NCBI GenBank assembly: GCA_027625915.1
Contig: JANTQA010000033.1
Coordinates: forward strand, 7,936,001-8,000,000
Length of the DNA: 64,000 bases
Source of the DNA: Anaeramoeba flamelloides
Lineage: Eukaryota; Metamonada; Anaeramoebidae
Direction of reading: 5' to 3'
The translations under genes were made by a program, and so were the position numbers. The notes beneath the pieces were generated by a model. That model was not told where the DNA came from and ran no database searches. It was given only the letters and a program-made list of their open reading frames with translations. Below are positions 1 to 13,466 of the stretch, in pieces (position 1 is the first letter of the stretch; the number at the start of each line of letters is the position of its first letter).

Positions 1-74
1 CTTCAAAAAAGTATTTAACTGTATAAAATTATTAGATCTCATTTAATGGTTGTGAACAATAAATAAACTAAAAT

Positions 75-420
75 TCAAGATTTTCCACACAGCTAAAACC
101 TTCCAAACAATCAAAATAATACAATTTTATTGAAATTGGAGATAATTTTGATTTTTGTAAAATATGAAAATCATTTTTTCATCTTTTAGTTTTTGTTTTC
201 ATTTCATTGTTTGAATTACGTAATTTGTTTCTTTGGATCAAAAATTTTTTGAACAATTGATATTATGGTTAAAGTAGAGTTTCTTTAAAATAGAATAACT
301 CAAATAAAATTAGTTGGCAGTAACTAACCTTTGATCGATCAATAATCCTAATAGAATTTAAACAAATTTACTAATGTATTTTTTGTTTTGCTCTCTCCAA
401 AATTTTTAACACACCTATGA
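75..420 (+). repeat. Family B repeat, diverged copy (B5)
   Basis: This stretch matches the copies at 46312-46832 and 23745-24265 in the same orientation. Shared landmarks are the TTTGTTTTCATTT stretch, the ACGTAATTTGTTTC stretch, the TTGATCGATCAA-like block near 333, and the CCAAAATTTTTAACACACC end near 398-417. It is more diverged than the other copies and lacks the outer ~170 bases found in the longest ones. No coding potential is seen. Confidence 0.6.
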
Positions 421-1144
421 TTTATTTGTATTGATAATTATTTATTTATTGTTTTGTGAGTATTGTAATTTATGAAGAAGTGTTAACATTTCAATTAGTG
501 AATGGTTCTAATTTGGTAAATTTTCTTGAATTGGTTAAATAAGTTTTTTTCTTCACAAATGGAATTTTGGTCGGTTAAAAATTTTGAATTGGGGTTTAAA
601 TGAGTTTTTGGATCGTATATTACCTAAATAAAAGAGATTAAGGTTGAAAATCTCTATTAATTATTGATATTTTTTCAAGTCAGAAAATAGGTGAATTATT
701 TTTCTTCTTTTTAATCAAAAAAATCATTTTTTCCGAAAGTTGATTATTTGAGTTATATTCAAAATCAAGTGGAAAATTATAATGTATTTTATATTATTTA
801 AAAAATAGTATGAGTCCTTCCCATATTGCCTTTTTTATTGAAATGGGATCTACATTTTTTTCTCCTAAAAAATAATGACATTTTTTTTTTTTTCATTTTT
901 TAGAAAAACTTTCAATAAATATATTTTGAAATAAATCCAATATATGTTGATTCAAGCTGTATTAATATTTCACTTAATTTGATATTAATTATTTCAAGAA
1001 TAGATAGGTAAACTAACAAAGGGGATTTTTTATCAGATGTTGAAAAAAAATACCCACTATTTTGGAAATACCCAATTGTATTGAAACCTAAATATTAATT
1101 AAATTTTATGAAAAAAATTAAAATTTATTTTTTTTTTTTTATTA
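421..1144. other. AT-rich spacer, nothing recognised
   Basis: Only A/T-rich sequence with short T and A runs. No ORF, RNA gene or repeat shared with the rest of the window was recognised. Confidence 0.5.
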
Positions 1145-1705
1145 TTTAAAAAGTATCAATTACTCTCTAAAAGTACTTTTTCTTAAATTACATTTGAGGA
1201 AATTTAAGAGTAAAATCAAATATTCCACTATTGTTCAAGTGAAAGGCATGTAAATTTTTTATGTTAAAAAAGCAACAACAAAAAAACGAAAAGGAAAAAC
1301 GAAAAAAGGAAAGAATAAAAAATAATTTAAAAACAATTTATAAGAATTAAAGGGTAAAAAATGAAAAAAAAAAAAAAAAAAAACAATGGTAGCTTTAATG
1401 AAGTAATCCCAAAATTACAGCCACAATACTTGTGGTTTATTCATTTTACTTTGATCATCTAACATGAAGGTTTATTTCTGGATCTTTATTTAATTGTTAT
1501 AATTTTTTTTTTTTTGTTGATCTTATTTGCTTTAAACCTTTGACTTTTTTTGTCTTTGTTTTTATTTTTGATTTTCAAGTTACTCATACTTTCGAGTTTC
1601 AGTCTCTCCATTATTAACACTTAACCACTTTTGATCTTCTTTATTTGTAACTCTTCTTTCCAATATCAAGAAGATTCAACTAGGGAAAAAACCGAAAAAA
1701 ATAAA
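1145..1705 (-). mobile_element. Short LINE-tailed element, copy N1
   Basis: On the minus strand this runs from about 1705 to a 3' end near 1145. It is similar along its whole length to 25000-25550 (same blocks: GAAGAGTTACAA, the AGTATGAGTAACTTGAAAAT stretch, an AAATAAGATCAA block, then a Lys-like A-rich stretch). The last ~85 bases (1145-1235) resemble the 3' tail of the LINE at 37500-39076, while the body does not. I read it as a non-autonomous retroelement using the LINE 3' tail. It lacks a reverse transcriptase. This copy is more diverged than N2 and has no useful ORF. Confidence 0.6.
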
Positions 1706-2016
1706 AAATTATTATTTAATTTCAAAATTCCACTTAAAGTTTAATTTAAAAAAAACAAATAAAAATGTAAAATTAAATCAAAAAAAAAAAACTAAAGTAT
1801 TCTAAAAATATTTTTTTTATTTAATTCAATAATGATAATAATAATTTGAAAATAAAACATAAAAAAAATAAAATATATAGAATAGTTATAACATTAAAAA
1901 TAATAAAGGTAATAGTAAAAATAATTTGTATAAAAACAATATAAAAAAAAAAAAAAATGTATATCCTTCAAAAGAATGTAAATAATAAACCCATTCGAGT
2001 ATAAATGGGTAATAAT
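1706..2016. other. Downstream flank of the Furry-like gene
   Basis: A-rich non-coding sequence downstream of the stop codon at 2017-2019 of the minus-strand gene. It probably carries the 3' UTR; no clear terminator or poly(A) signal can be singled out in such AT-rich DNA. Confidence 0.4.
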
Positions 2017-5000
2017 TTATTTGATTTCAATTTTTTTATTAATTTCAATTAATTTTTGTATTTGTTCTAACCATTGATTTGTTTTTTTATTTTTTCCATT
2101 TATTAATTGATTACCTGATTTATAAAATTTAATAAACTGTTGATAAAATAATAAAAGATTCAATTGTGATTCAAATAACAAAGTTGTTAATTGTTTCTGA
2201 TTGGACTGTTCTTGGCTGGGTTGGTTTTGGAATAAATTTAATAATTTTTTTAATTTAAATAGAGAAGAAAAATATTTTTTTCTTTTTTGTTCCAAATTTT
2301 TAATGTATTTCTTTCTTTTGATTTTAAAATCTTTAAATTTCTTTTGATCTTGCTTTTTTATTTGGACAAATCGGGTCTGTAATTTTTTATATTTTCGATC
2401 TGCAACTTTTTTATAAAACAGCCGGTATTGGTGCAAATTAAAGGTGTTAGTGTTAATACTCTTTTGGGAGATGCTTTGTTTGAATTTTTTAAAGAGATCA
2501 AAGTTTGATATTTTTTTAATAATGTAGAAATATTCTGATAAAATTGAATTCCATAGTTTTATTGAAGAATTGTAAATGGAAAACATTTCTGCTTCTTCAA
2601 TAAACTTTGTTATTTTGACGGAATTGTTCCATTTGCTAAAGTTGTCTATGATATTCTCTGATATTCTCGAATAGTCGATATCCTTTGACAAATTTTTATT
2701 TATTTTTTTTAATAAATCAAATTCTTGATTTTCATTAATTTCCATTTCTTCATTTTCTTGATTTAATAGCAATCCAATTTTATTTAAAAATTTTTGGTTC
2801 ATTGGTTCTGTTACATTACTAAGTAAATCTGTTCGTGTTCCTGATCTTGATAAGCCACTTCGTTTTTTTCTTTTGTTTTTTTTACTTTTTTTTTTTTTCT
2901 TTTTCCCCTTTGACTTTGGCTTTGTCTTTTCTTTTCCTTTTTCCTTTTCCTTTTCCTTCTCCTTTTCCTTTCCCTTTCCCTTTCCCTTTCCCTTATCTTT
3001 TTCAATTTTCATTTGCCTTTTTGTTGTACTACTATTTATTTGTCTTATTTTTTCTTTGAATTTTTTTTTAATATCGTTGTCTGATGATTCTGATTCTGAT
3101 TCATTTTTATTTTTAATTATATTTGAGTGTTTAAGAAGTATATTTTCTGATCCTGATTGCTCTGATGTTGCCACGGATTCGGTATTAGAAGAGGACGAAG
3201 AGGACGAGGACGAAGATGTGGGCGAGGAAGATGTCGCTGTGATTGTGGTTTCTAAATCTGTTTGTGTAGGGGTATTTGAATTAGTATTTATTTTTTCACT
3301 GTTTTCTGTTAAATTCATTAATTCATTTAATTTCTTTTTCCGATTGACTTCTTCAAATTCGTCATTGTCGTCATCTTGCAGAATATTAATAATTGTATCC
3401 AAGTTTTTATTATTTTTGTTCTCGTTATCATTATCGTTGTTATTATTCCCGCCAGAGTCCTTTAATTTTAATGTATCCCCACCAAATTGATTTTTCAAAT
3501 TTTCAAATTCGTCTCCACTGCCAAATATATCAAAAATGTCGTCATCCTGTGAACCAAAGTCAGATAACATATTTTGAGAATTGGTATAAGAATTATATTC
3601 CGAATTGATGTCTTCTTCGGTGGTTTCCTGTGAGTAGCTACCATCCTCTCCGAAATAATCATCATCGTTGGTATTTTCGTTCTCGGCAAGATTGGAAGTG
3701 CCTCTTGATATTGCTCTTAGGTGTTTATCAAACTCCATTGATTGATTAGATCTAGCATTTCTAAAGGTTTTTTTTGAGAGGATATTTTTGGAATAAGTTT
3801 TCATTAATTGCGCGCCTTGAATTTTTTCCTTTCCAAAGCGTTTTTCTTTCAGACCCTTTCTAACATTTAATAAATTATCAAAATTGACTAACTGTGGATA
3901 GGTTTTAATTCCAACATAAACTGGTGAGTTTTCGATCATCTTTCTAATTTCTTCTTCTTCTTCCATTGGATTTAAGCTTTGCCTTTCCAAAATTTCTAAC
4001 TCCTCAATGAAATCAAATTTCCTTTTGTTTAATAACAATTTCAATTGTAACTTTGATTGCTTTTTATAATTTTTGGATTTCTTATAATGGAATTTTGATT
4101 CGTCAATTTTTAATAGCCCCTTGTTATAATTGCTATGCTTTAAAAAGCTTTTCAAAATCTTGGTGAATTTCTTTGTATGCTGTTTTTCTAATTGTTTAAT
4201 GATTGTGATGAAGAAATCTCTTTTCAAATCCTTTTTAATTGATAGCAGGGAGAAATCAAAGTTATCGAAAAAGGATTCAAATAAATAATAATAGGAATTC
4301 TTCCATTTCCTATTTGAATTGCCGATCATTTCCACCAAAAAGCAAAAGATTTCTACCAATAAATCGTTATTTAAACTAATTAATATCGTTTTTTTAATAT
4401 TGAAATAGAATTCGTCTTCGTCTTCATATTCATTGTTGATGTATTTATTCAAGATTGTTGATAAATTTTCAAAATCATTATTCTTGGCATTGTTAGACAA
4501 ATTAGTTGCCATTTCGTTTAATTCTCCAATGGTAAATTTATAATTATTATCATAAAATCTATTATAATAATTATTATAAACCTCGTTTTGGAGATAGCTA
4601 TCAGAATCCAAATCTGATTCCAATTCTGAATCAGAACCCATGGTGGTAGTATTCGGATTATGCTTATTATTTAATTTTTGTAATTGGGTATTATTACTAC
4701 TACTATTGTTATTATTTAAAAACGAATCAAAATCAAATTTTTTAATTAAACATGGCAACAGGGCAAATAAATTCAAGATAAATTTCTTTTTAGGGTTTTC
4801 AATCAAATTTGATTCATTAATTAAATTTAATTTATTTAAAATATCAATGGTTAAATAAAAGGTTTTTTCATAATTTAATCCTTTGATAATTAAAGGATAA
4901 AGTAAATTTAAATTTTTAAATTTCTTATTAAAAATTTTAGGTTTACAATTTTGAACTATTTTGAAATTATTTAATAATTCTTCTTGAGAATAAATATTAT

Positions 5001-5919
5001 TATTAGTATTATCATTATCATTATTGGTATTGAATAAAAAATTTTTATTAATAAAATCATGGATTGAAATCAAAACTACATTATATATTTCGATGTTTTT
5101 ACTTTGTAAAAAAAATAATATTGACCAATAGACATCAGGATAAGATTGGAAATCATTGAAAAGTAATAGTAAGGTTTGTAAAGTTTTAATATTTTCAATG
5201 ATATTAGTAGAATAGCAATCAAATTCATTTTTAAGATTAACAAAGCTAAAATATAGATTATTTAATATTTCCTTTACATGGGTTATATCAACTTTCTTGA
5301 TGAGGAATCTATAGATTTGATGAGATCTGGCAATGACTTGAATGTTTTTTTTTAATTTATAAGGGTAGTCTTTCCATAGGCACCAATCAAAGGATTCTTC
5401 AATCCAACTTTCAACTAATTTGGGCTCAATAATCGAAAATAATAGAATAATTTTATCTAAAAATTTTCGAATTCTTTTTTCAGATTTTAAAGTAATATTC
5501 ATTTTATTAACTTGCTCTGATTCCCAAAATTTATCTTTTTCCTTTGTATTTAATGAATCTAATAACTGTCTTGCTAAGATTTGTGATTTCATATTTATTG
5601 GCGATCTGGATTTAATTATTAAATTAATAATGACATTGGATAGTAATATTTTACTTTCCTCTCTCACAAATTTTAATTTATGGTCCAGTCCTAAAATTAC
5701 GAGGTGTAATATTAATGGTAACTTCTGATGGAAATCATGAGTTGCCACATGTACCAAATTAGATAACAAGATTATCACAAAATCACTTCTATTAATCATA
5801 TATTCGCTCATATCTTTTTCTTTTTCGTCTTCTTTATTTTTTTGTTTTTTTGTTTCAGTGACTTTTTTTTTCTTGCTGATTTGACTTTTGCTTCTTTTTT
5901 TTGTTTTTTTGTTTTTTTC

Positions 5920-5954
<35 letters not shown>

Positions 5955-8900
5955 CTTTTTTTTATTTTTCTTTTTTTTTCCTTTATTTTTGTCATCAATA
6001 GAATCTTTTGAATCATCTTCAGAACCATCATCGCCATCATCATCATCTTTATCATCGTGTTCTTTTTCTTCTTCTCCGTCACCATCGTCATCATCACCAT
6101 CATTACCTTTCCCATTATCATCTTGGTTGTCATTGATAATATTTTTATAAATATTGAGATTTGAATTCATTTTGAAGTCCTGTAATTTTTCGCTTCTTAA
6201 TAAAATTTGTACAAAGGATCTCGTTAAAGTTTTTGATAAATATAGAGCAATTTGCTTAGAGGCTCTTAAATAGCTAACATTTAATTCGCCAATACCATTG
6301 GCAAACATTATTTTGATGATCCCATAAATATTATTTTTTGTTGAACTAAAGGCTTGCCATATTTTGGATCCCAATTCTAAATTAACAAATACATCTCTCA
6401 TTGTAATTTTCATCAGGTTGGTAAAAATTTCTTGGAATTGTAAAGTGGATTCCTTGTTTTCCTTTTCGTATTTAATATTCTTAATCCAAGGTATTAAATA
6501 AGTTAAAATGGATTCCTTTTTTTTCAAAACAATATCAATATTTTCTGAATTCATATTCTGCAATAGCTTTTTTTCTAACTCCCAATAGTGGAACATGCCC
6601 TCTTTAAAAATTTGGAAGCTTAATGTGGGCAGAGTCCTCGCGAGGAACCTATTAATTGAATTCCTTTCTTCATTGATTTTTTCAGGAATTGTACAAAAAT
6701 GGCTATTAATGACTGGTACAACATTTTTTTGTAATTCGTTTTGAGGTATCAAGTCGTCAATGCAAGTTCGATATAATTGTGTGATTTGGAATTGTAACTC
6801 TGGATTGGTACTGTCAAAATTATACAGGATGAAATTTAATAATTGCGGGTTGGTTAATTTAATTGATTTGTCCTTTAATGGTTTTATTAAGGCCAAGGAA
6901 AAGCCCAATGACCAATTTGGGTTTATTCCATAGTTTTCAATTAAAAACAAATCGATCAGCTTTTGATAATTAAATTCAAATAAAATTTGTAAACTTTCAA
7001 TGCCAATGAATTTGATATATGGGTTGGGCAACTCAATCAAATTATAAATCCAATTAAATAATTGCGAATGTTTCTCTAATAGATTTTCATCAAAAAATTT
7101 TTCTCCCTTCAATAGTGAGCTAATTGCTTGGATGGCTAAAAATTCAACACTGTTTGTTTGGTTATTGAATATTTCTTGGATTTGCATTTTTTTCATTGGA
7201 TTTCTGATTTTGTTTTCTAATAGCTTTGATAATGACACAAAGTCTGAACTTCTTTTTTGTAGCCCGATCCTTCCAATGCCACAATATTGGAATAAAAGCC
7301 TAAAGAGTAGTTTTCGGTCCTTCAGCGACAATGGGTGCCTTTTATATGTTAAGTCAATAAATAATCGTAACAAATAAAAAAAATTATATCTTAAATTGAC
7401 AAAAATAAATTCGTTCTTGATATTATACATTGAAAAGTATTTGGATAAATTAATTAAATGGTTATAAATTAAATTTCGTAATTTTTCATTATTGTTTAAA
7501 GCGGATTTTTTTAAATATATAAGAAATTGTTTATAAATCGTCGTTATAGTTGACAAAATAATTTCATTTTCATTTTTTTTTTTAATGTTACTATTATTGG
7601 TATTATTATCGTTGTTGTTGTTGCTGGTGGTGCTGCTGCTGCTGCTGCTGCTGTTAGTATTATTGTTATTGTTATCTTTTTCTCTTTTGGAAGGTGTCAA
7701 GGCATTTGAATTGTAAAAACTTTTCCTTCTTTTCTTTTTGTTAATTATCTGATTAATTAATCGTTCATTGCTGATTTTGACAAAGCAATCAAAGGATTCC
7801 GAATGGGAATTTGATAAAGAAATGATTAGTAAATCCTTATAAAAATTGTGATTGGATTTAAATAGATTGATTATTAATTCCAGGAATTCATTGATTAATT
7901 GATAATCAATGATTCTGGGGTCACAGCAAGCTGAGGCGATGGAACACAGGTTTTTTAAATTGATCAATTTTTGATTAATGTTTCTCCTTAATTTTTCCCT
8001 TTGTTGGTTTTTTGAAGATGATTTTTGATTTTTTGAAGACGATTTTAAATTTTTTTTTGAGATTTTCAATTTTAGGCTTTTAATTGATTCCAATATCGAA
8101 AAAAATGCAAAATGGATTGTATCTGGGCAATATTCAGTGGCCAATTTGGTGATAAAGCCAAAAATGATAAACCATTTTAATGTTTTTTTTTCATCGGTGC
8201 TGCTGAGCAATTCCAAATATCTGGTGAAGGGCTTTTTGTTTACATTGCTCTTCTTTGTATTATTTGTGTTTTCGATTATTTCTTGTTCGTATTTTAATTG
8301 ACTTTTTTTTAACAAATTGTAATGATCATTATTTTTATTTTTATTATTCTGAAAGTCATTTGACTGCCTCTCTACTAAAATGTCCAATAGTTTTTTAAAT
8401 TTTGTTTTTTTTTTAGATAGCGCTGCCAAATCCAAAATTGATAAACAATTGTTGTCTATTTCCTTGGAAAAAATCTCATCTTCTTTCGAATAAAACAAAT
8501 CAACCATCATTGTTTGGGTTTTATAAATTCGAATATTCAATTTTGTTTCTTTAATATTTTTTGTTTCCAATTTCACTAGCTCGTTATTTAGTTGTTTCAA
8601 GTCTTCTAACAGTTTAAAGCTACTTAGTCTAACCTTTGGTGAATTGGAAGTTAAAAAAAAGACAATCCATCCTTCCAATCTCGATAAATCAAATTCAACA
8701 TCGAGCTTTTTAAATTTTTTATTTTCTTTGTAATCGAATGATAAGTTATCTATGTCCATGTCGTTATCCTCGTAGGTTAATTCCTGTATTGTCAATTTTT
8801 TCCAGCAGATTATTAACTTGTGCAAATGCTTTAACGAATAATTAATTAGCGAACTATATTTAAATGGGATCGATAAAATGAATTTTAGATATTCACGAAT

Positions 8901-9980
8901 AATATAGCATCGCAAGGATTCCTCATTTAAAATGAAATTATACAACGAATTAAAGGACGTGATGCATAATCGCGGATCAATATGAACAGTGTTTTTGATT
9001 AAATTCAATAGCGTCTTTTGAACATTTGGGAAAATGTTTGTCAAGTTTTTATTAAATTCAATCAAAACTTTGATATACGCAATCTTTTCCTTTGCCACTG
9101 TTTCGTTTGATTTTAAATTATATATCAAATAATTGCCAACTTGCTCCTCGCATTTTTCCAAGATGTTTAAGACTGATTCTTCGATCAATTCAATGTTTTT
9201 TTGATCCAATTCAATATAAATTTCAATTTTTTGTTTTTTTTTAAACTTTTTTAATTTTTCATAATTAAAATTTTCTTTCAAATTATTGTTACAATTGTTT
9301 GAATTGTTGGTGGTGTTGGTGGTGGTGCTGTTGCTGGCCGTGATGTTGTTGTTACCATTGCCGTTTTGGGAATAATAATTATTTCGATATTGGGAATTGT
9401 TATTCTTTTGGTTATTATTATTTAATAGTTTCCTTAATAATTTTAATCCAATAGAAACCCTTTCAGGAAAGGCCTTCTGTGGTTTTAATAATGGGAACAA
9501 GACATTTTTAATACCAAATTCTAAATTCCATTGGCAAGTAATTAAGCCAAATTTAATTAATATCTCTCCTTGGTTTTCGAAAAATAGGACTTTTTTATTG
9601 ATTGGGAAAAATTTTTTCAAAATGTCAGTTAAAAATTGCTTAATATCCTTTTTCATTGTCTTATGGCCCTTAATGATTTTTTTTTCATCTTCCTCTTCAT
9701 TACCAAATCTTTGTAAATAAGACTGGATTAAGATCGTTAAAGATTTTAAAGTTGTTTTTTTGATCCCTTTAATTTTGATCGTTTTGCTCATCAATTTTAA
9801 AAAGCTATCCAAATTTTTTTTTAAAAATTTTGTTGAGCAATTTAACAAACAACACGTCAATAATTGAATAGCAACAAATTTCCCTTTGTTTTTTTTGGAC
9901 ATTTTCATTCCTATTTGGTAAATGGACTCAATGATTTCATACCATTCTTTAAAATCTATTTCTTCGTCTTTTTCTTTTTT

Positions 9981-10017
<37 letters not shown>

Positions 10018-11211
10018 CTTTTCCTCATTGTCACTGTCACTATCACTATCACTATCAGTATCAGTGTCACTGCTTTCTGATTCAGATTCTGATTCAGATT
10101 CATCCATGTACTTATTCTTATTGATCTTCGTATTCTTATTATAGTTCAAGCTATAATTCGTTTGGCTTTTGGAGAGGGCAATCGCTAAAGCCTCATAAAT
10201 AATTAATTGTTCCTCCTTTTTTAATGACTTTGTAATCTCAAGAATTTGCTTAACAAAATTTGAGCACCTTTTCACATTCTTATTTGTCGTAAGATCAAGG
10301 AAAATTGATTTGATTAAATAAGATAAAAGAAAATTGTCAATTTTGGAATCCTTAAATAATTGGCTAATCTTTAACGTAATGAGTGGTAAAGAATGGAACG
10401 ACAAGATTGAAAACAATTCACAATAGTTCTCAATCACTAGGTCCAATTGCAAGATTTGACATTCCTCTTGTTTGTATTGTTGTTTTTCTTTGATCAATTC
10501 AATTAATTTGTTCGTAGAGACACTCCCAAACTCGGTAATTAAATTGTCAGAAGAATCACCCTTATATTCAGCAAACAGTATCTTGCTCGTCTCAATAAAG
10601 ACAAATTCAGTCGCAAGCTCTTCTAGCTTTTGTTTGTATTTTAAATTTAAAAAAAATGTCGATCCCAATCTGTTTTTTGTTATTTTTGTTTTGTTTTTGT
10701 ATTTTTATTTTGGTTTGTTTTTTTATTGATTTGTTTGGGTTTATTGTTTTTTGAATAAGAAAAAAATTAATGAAAAGAAAAAAAAGAGAAAGAATTGTTT
10801 TTTCTCGAATGTTTTGAGTTGGGGGTGGATTTTTTTTTTTTTTTTTTTTGATAATAAAGAAAGGGTGTTATTCGCTTACAATTCGGGGGTCAACTCGTAT
10901 TTTTCTGGTTTTCTTTTTAATTTGATTTCTTGTTTTTCCAATCTTCGTAAATGCCTTTTTTTCCTTTTTTTCAACGAGTTGATGCTTGTTAATTTCTTTT
11001 TTCTCCAATCAATCAAACCAAAGCAAATAGAATCAAGGCAAGTCGAAGAAATCGAAGACAAAGTATTTATTATCCGAAGTAATGAGATTTCATTTTTAAG
11101 ACTAAATTTTGTAATTTTATTCAAATTAGAACACCTGCTAATAAAAAGATCAGCACACGTGATAAACGAATTAAACGTTTCTTGAACAACAGACTGTGCC
11201 GAGATGTCCAT
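2017..11211 (-). CDS. FRY: Furry / MOR2 / Tao3 family giant scaffold protein
   Basis: The gene reads from ATG 11211 to a TAA at 2017, about 2,990 residues, close to human FRY (about 3,000). Furry proteins are HEAT/ARM-like scaffolds for NDR/LATS kinases in cell polarity and growth. Exon 1 is 11211-10880. A 210-bp intron (10879-10670, GTAAGC...ACAG) joins in phase to give ...YELTPELLGSTFF. The N-terminal part (LSSISSTCLDSICFGLIDW, then LEELATEFVFIETSK) and the late segment LPLILHLVILGLDH (about 5721-5680) are typical of the MOR2-PAG1 N- and C-terminal regions. Helical repeats are interrupted by long Asn/Ser/Lys and Glu/Asp tracts. The reading frame changes twice after exon 1, at A-tracts (coding strand) 10017-9983 and 5954-5922; all frames are open into the tracts and the protein continues sensibly on both sides. 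I treat it as one gene. Family call is from memory of motifs, not a search. Confidence 0.8.
5922..5954 (-). repeat. 33-base homopolymer inside the Furry gene (second frame switch)
   Basis: An unbroken run of 33 T on the plus strand encodes poly-Lys on the minus strand. Upstream coding reads in one frame into it; downstream coding reads in another frame through a basic/acidic stretch into MSEYMINRSDF and the conserved LPLILHLVILGLDH segment. The shift needed is the opposite sign of the one at 9983-10017, so the first and third frames are the same. Confidence 0.85.
9983..10017 (-). repeat. 35-base homopolymer inside the Furry gene (first frame switch)
   Basis: An unbroken run of 35 T on the plus strand (poly-Lys on minus). 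Before it, the protein ends an acidic Ser/Asp repeat (SDSDSDSDNEE). After it, the protein continues in a frame one base away as IKKEKDEEIDFKEWYEII. The site is the only place where the two open frames can sensibly be connected. Confidence 0.85.
10670..10879 (-). other. Furry gene intron 1 (210 bp)
   Basis: Donor GTAAGC at 10879 and acceptor ACAG ending at 10670 on the minus strand. The join is phase-consistent: exon 1 leaves two bases (TT) and exon 2 supplies A, giving a Leu codon, followed by LGSTFFLNLKYKQKLEEL. The acceptor is preceded by an A-rich stretch, not a strong pyrimidine tract, as in other introns of this window. Confidence 0.75.
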
Positions 11212-12629
11212 TTATTTGAAAAAAAAATGCAAGAATGAAAGACTAAGAAAGGTATTTTGAAAAAAATAAAATTTTTTCAGATTTTGAAAAGGGAATTTTA
11301 ACTGAAATGGTGTGTTTCTTTCTTTGGTTTTGTGATTAAATTAGGTTTGAAATTTTTTTTTCTCTTACAAATTTTTGACAAATAATAATAAAAATTTTTC
11401 AAGTATTTTTTGCAACAAATAGAATTTATATATTTTATTTCACAAAAATTGAGCCCCACGGTGTTATGGCTATCAAAAATCTCAACTCTTCTTTTTTTTT
11501 TATTTTGACAAAATTTTATTTGATTAAAATGAAAACAAACCTCTCATTATCTAAACGTCACACTTGTATCTCTTGAACTTGAAACTTTGTTCTTCATTTT
11601 TTTTTCATACACAAGTAAAAAGCTTTACTGTTACAATTCTGTCAAATCTAAAATCTGAAATGTCAAAAATGCTTGAAAAAGATTTTTAATCTTCTTTTTG
11701 GAAATTTTAGTAAAAATTCTAAAAATGTATTCCCATTTTATTGATAACCAAATAAAATATTGAGCAACCATTAATTATCCAAATTAGTATCCGTCATATA
11801 TATAAATCCTGGATTTATCAATTTTAAACATTTGGTAGGTATCGAAATTAAAAAATCCCAAAATTTGAAAAATTAAGATGGGATTTTACTGAAAAATTAA
11901 AATCTAATTTTGGGATTTTAAATATAAAATGAGAACTATTTTGATTAAAAAAGAAAATGAATGAAAAAGAAAATCTGATACATTTTAATTATTTTTTTAC
12001 TCATAATCATTTTTATGAATTTTAAAATATTTGAATAAATTTAAATTTGAATAAAGCACCTATTATTTAAATTTTCAGAAATGTATATGATAATAAAGTG
12101 AATTTTGATTAAAAACCAATTGAATTTTTTATAATGACAAACACTGAAATAGTATTGAAATATTCATTGGAAGTTAAATGAATAGTTTTAGGACAGTTTA
12201 GAGACAAAATATTAAAGAATTAACTTAAAAAAAAAAATAATAATTTTATAATTGTTTGAAAAACAATAAAAGCACATTGAGATTCTAATGAATTATTTAT
12301 TATTTGATTATTTCCAACAAGATAAGATTAAAAATAATTACAATACAAAAAAAGAGATAGTAATAAAAAAGATTTTAGATACAAACAGCTAGAGAACTTT
12401 TAAATACAATTGTTTCCAAAAATTATATATCCATGGAATACCAATATTTATTTTTATATATTAACAGAATATTCCCTATTTCCAAAATTGTCACCAATAT
12501 ATAACAATAAACTGGAAAAAAAAAATAATAATTTTAAGGATTTCAGAATAACTTAATTTAAAATTTTATTAATAATTTACTTTTAAATCATGAAAAATAT
12601 CTAACAACTAATTATTTTAAAAATTAAAA
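11212..12629. other. Intergenic, 5' flank of the Furry gene, nothing recognised
   Basis: AT-rich, with no ORF of interest and no match to other parts of the window that I could see. The Furry promoter should lie just right of 11211, but no core element can be singled out. Confidence 0.4.
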
Positions 12630-13300
12630 AAAAAAACAAAACTAAACACCATTTCAAAAACCTAAAAAAAAGTGAGTCTTGATTTTTGAAATGAGTATTA
12701 CCGATTTTTTTTTACCGCACCTCAACTTAAAAAAAGTCAACAACAAGATATTTTGCTAATAATTAAATTCATTTTAAAAGATATTACCGAACCTCAATTT
12801 TCTTAATGATTATTTACCTTTTCGAAGATCTTTTTTATTCTCACATGATCTTTTGCATAAAAAAAAGTATCAAAAAAAAAATAAAAAAAAGAAATCAAAA
12901 AAAAAAAGAAAAAGCAAAACAAAAATTTTCAAAATTAGAAAAAATAATTCTGATCCAAATTTTGATAATATTTTTTGAAAAGAATCTGGGATAAACCCTC
13001 AAAAAAACCACGATTAACATTATTAAGTCAGTTAATTTTTTTGAAAAATAGTTTTGATAAACAGTGAATTGGAATTTTGAAAAAGAGTATTATGGAATCT
13101 TTATTATAGAACTTTTCATTGAAAATGGTTGACAAGAAGATTTTTTTTGTTTGAATTATATGGATCTTAAAAGATATTATATACCCTTAATTTTCTAAAT
13201 GTTTTTTTTTATTTTTGAAGAGATATTTTTTTTTTCAACATGATCTTTTACAAAAAAAAAAGTATCAAAAAAACTAAAAAGAAAAAAAAAAAAACCAAAA
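12630..13300 (+). repeat. Family E repeat, two diverged units in tandem (E1, E3)
   Basis: The unit 12640-12900 contains ACACCATTTCAAAAACC, AGTGAGTC, TTTTAAAAGATATTACC, CCTCAATTTTC, TTTTCGAAGATC and GATCTTTTGCATAAAAAAAA. A second unit with the same order (TTAAAAGATATTATA, CTTAATTTTCTAAATG, CATGATCTTTTACAAAAAAA) follows at about 13080-13285. The reverse complement is in PSMA3 intron 2 (55200-55625), and a partial copy lies at 53180-53335. The small plus-strand ORF here is A-rich and not believable as a gene. Confidence 0.6.
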
Positions 13301-13466
13301 ATTATGATTAAATTTGAAAAAATGTTTTGAATTCTAAAATTATAATTTTTATAGATAAGAACCAAAGACATCGAAAAAACTACCAATAACATTATAAAGA
13401 GAGTCAAATTTTTTTTATAAATGATGTCTAATTATTATATTCTGGAATTCACCTTTCTCTTTATAT

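Noticed and set aside
2835-3490. Plus-strand ORFs opposite the Furry gene rich in Phe, Pro, Ser and Leu
   Set aside because: They are mirror images of the Lys/Glu and Ser/Asp low-complexity coding on the minus strand.
5842-6150. Plus-strand ORF starting with long Phe runs
   Set aside because: Complement of the poly-Lys and acidic tracts of the Furry gene.
10751-11185. Plus-strand 144-codon ORF over Furry exon 1 and intron
   Set aside because: Overlaps a better supported minus-strand exon with phase-matched splice sites and family motifs.
12806-12994. Short Lys-rich plus-strand ORF
   Set aside because: Lies in repeat family E and consists mostly of A-runs.
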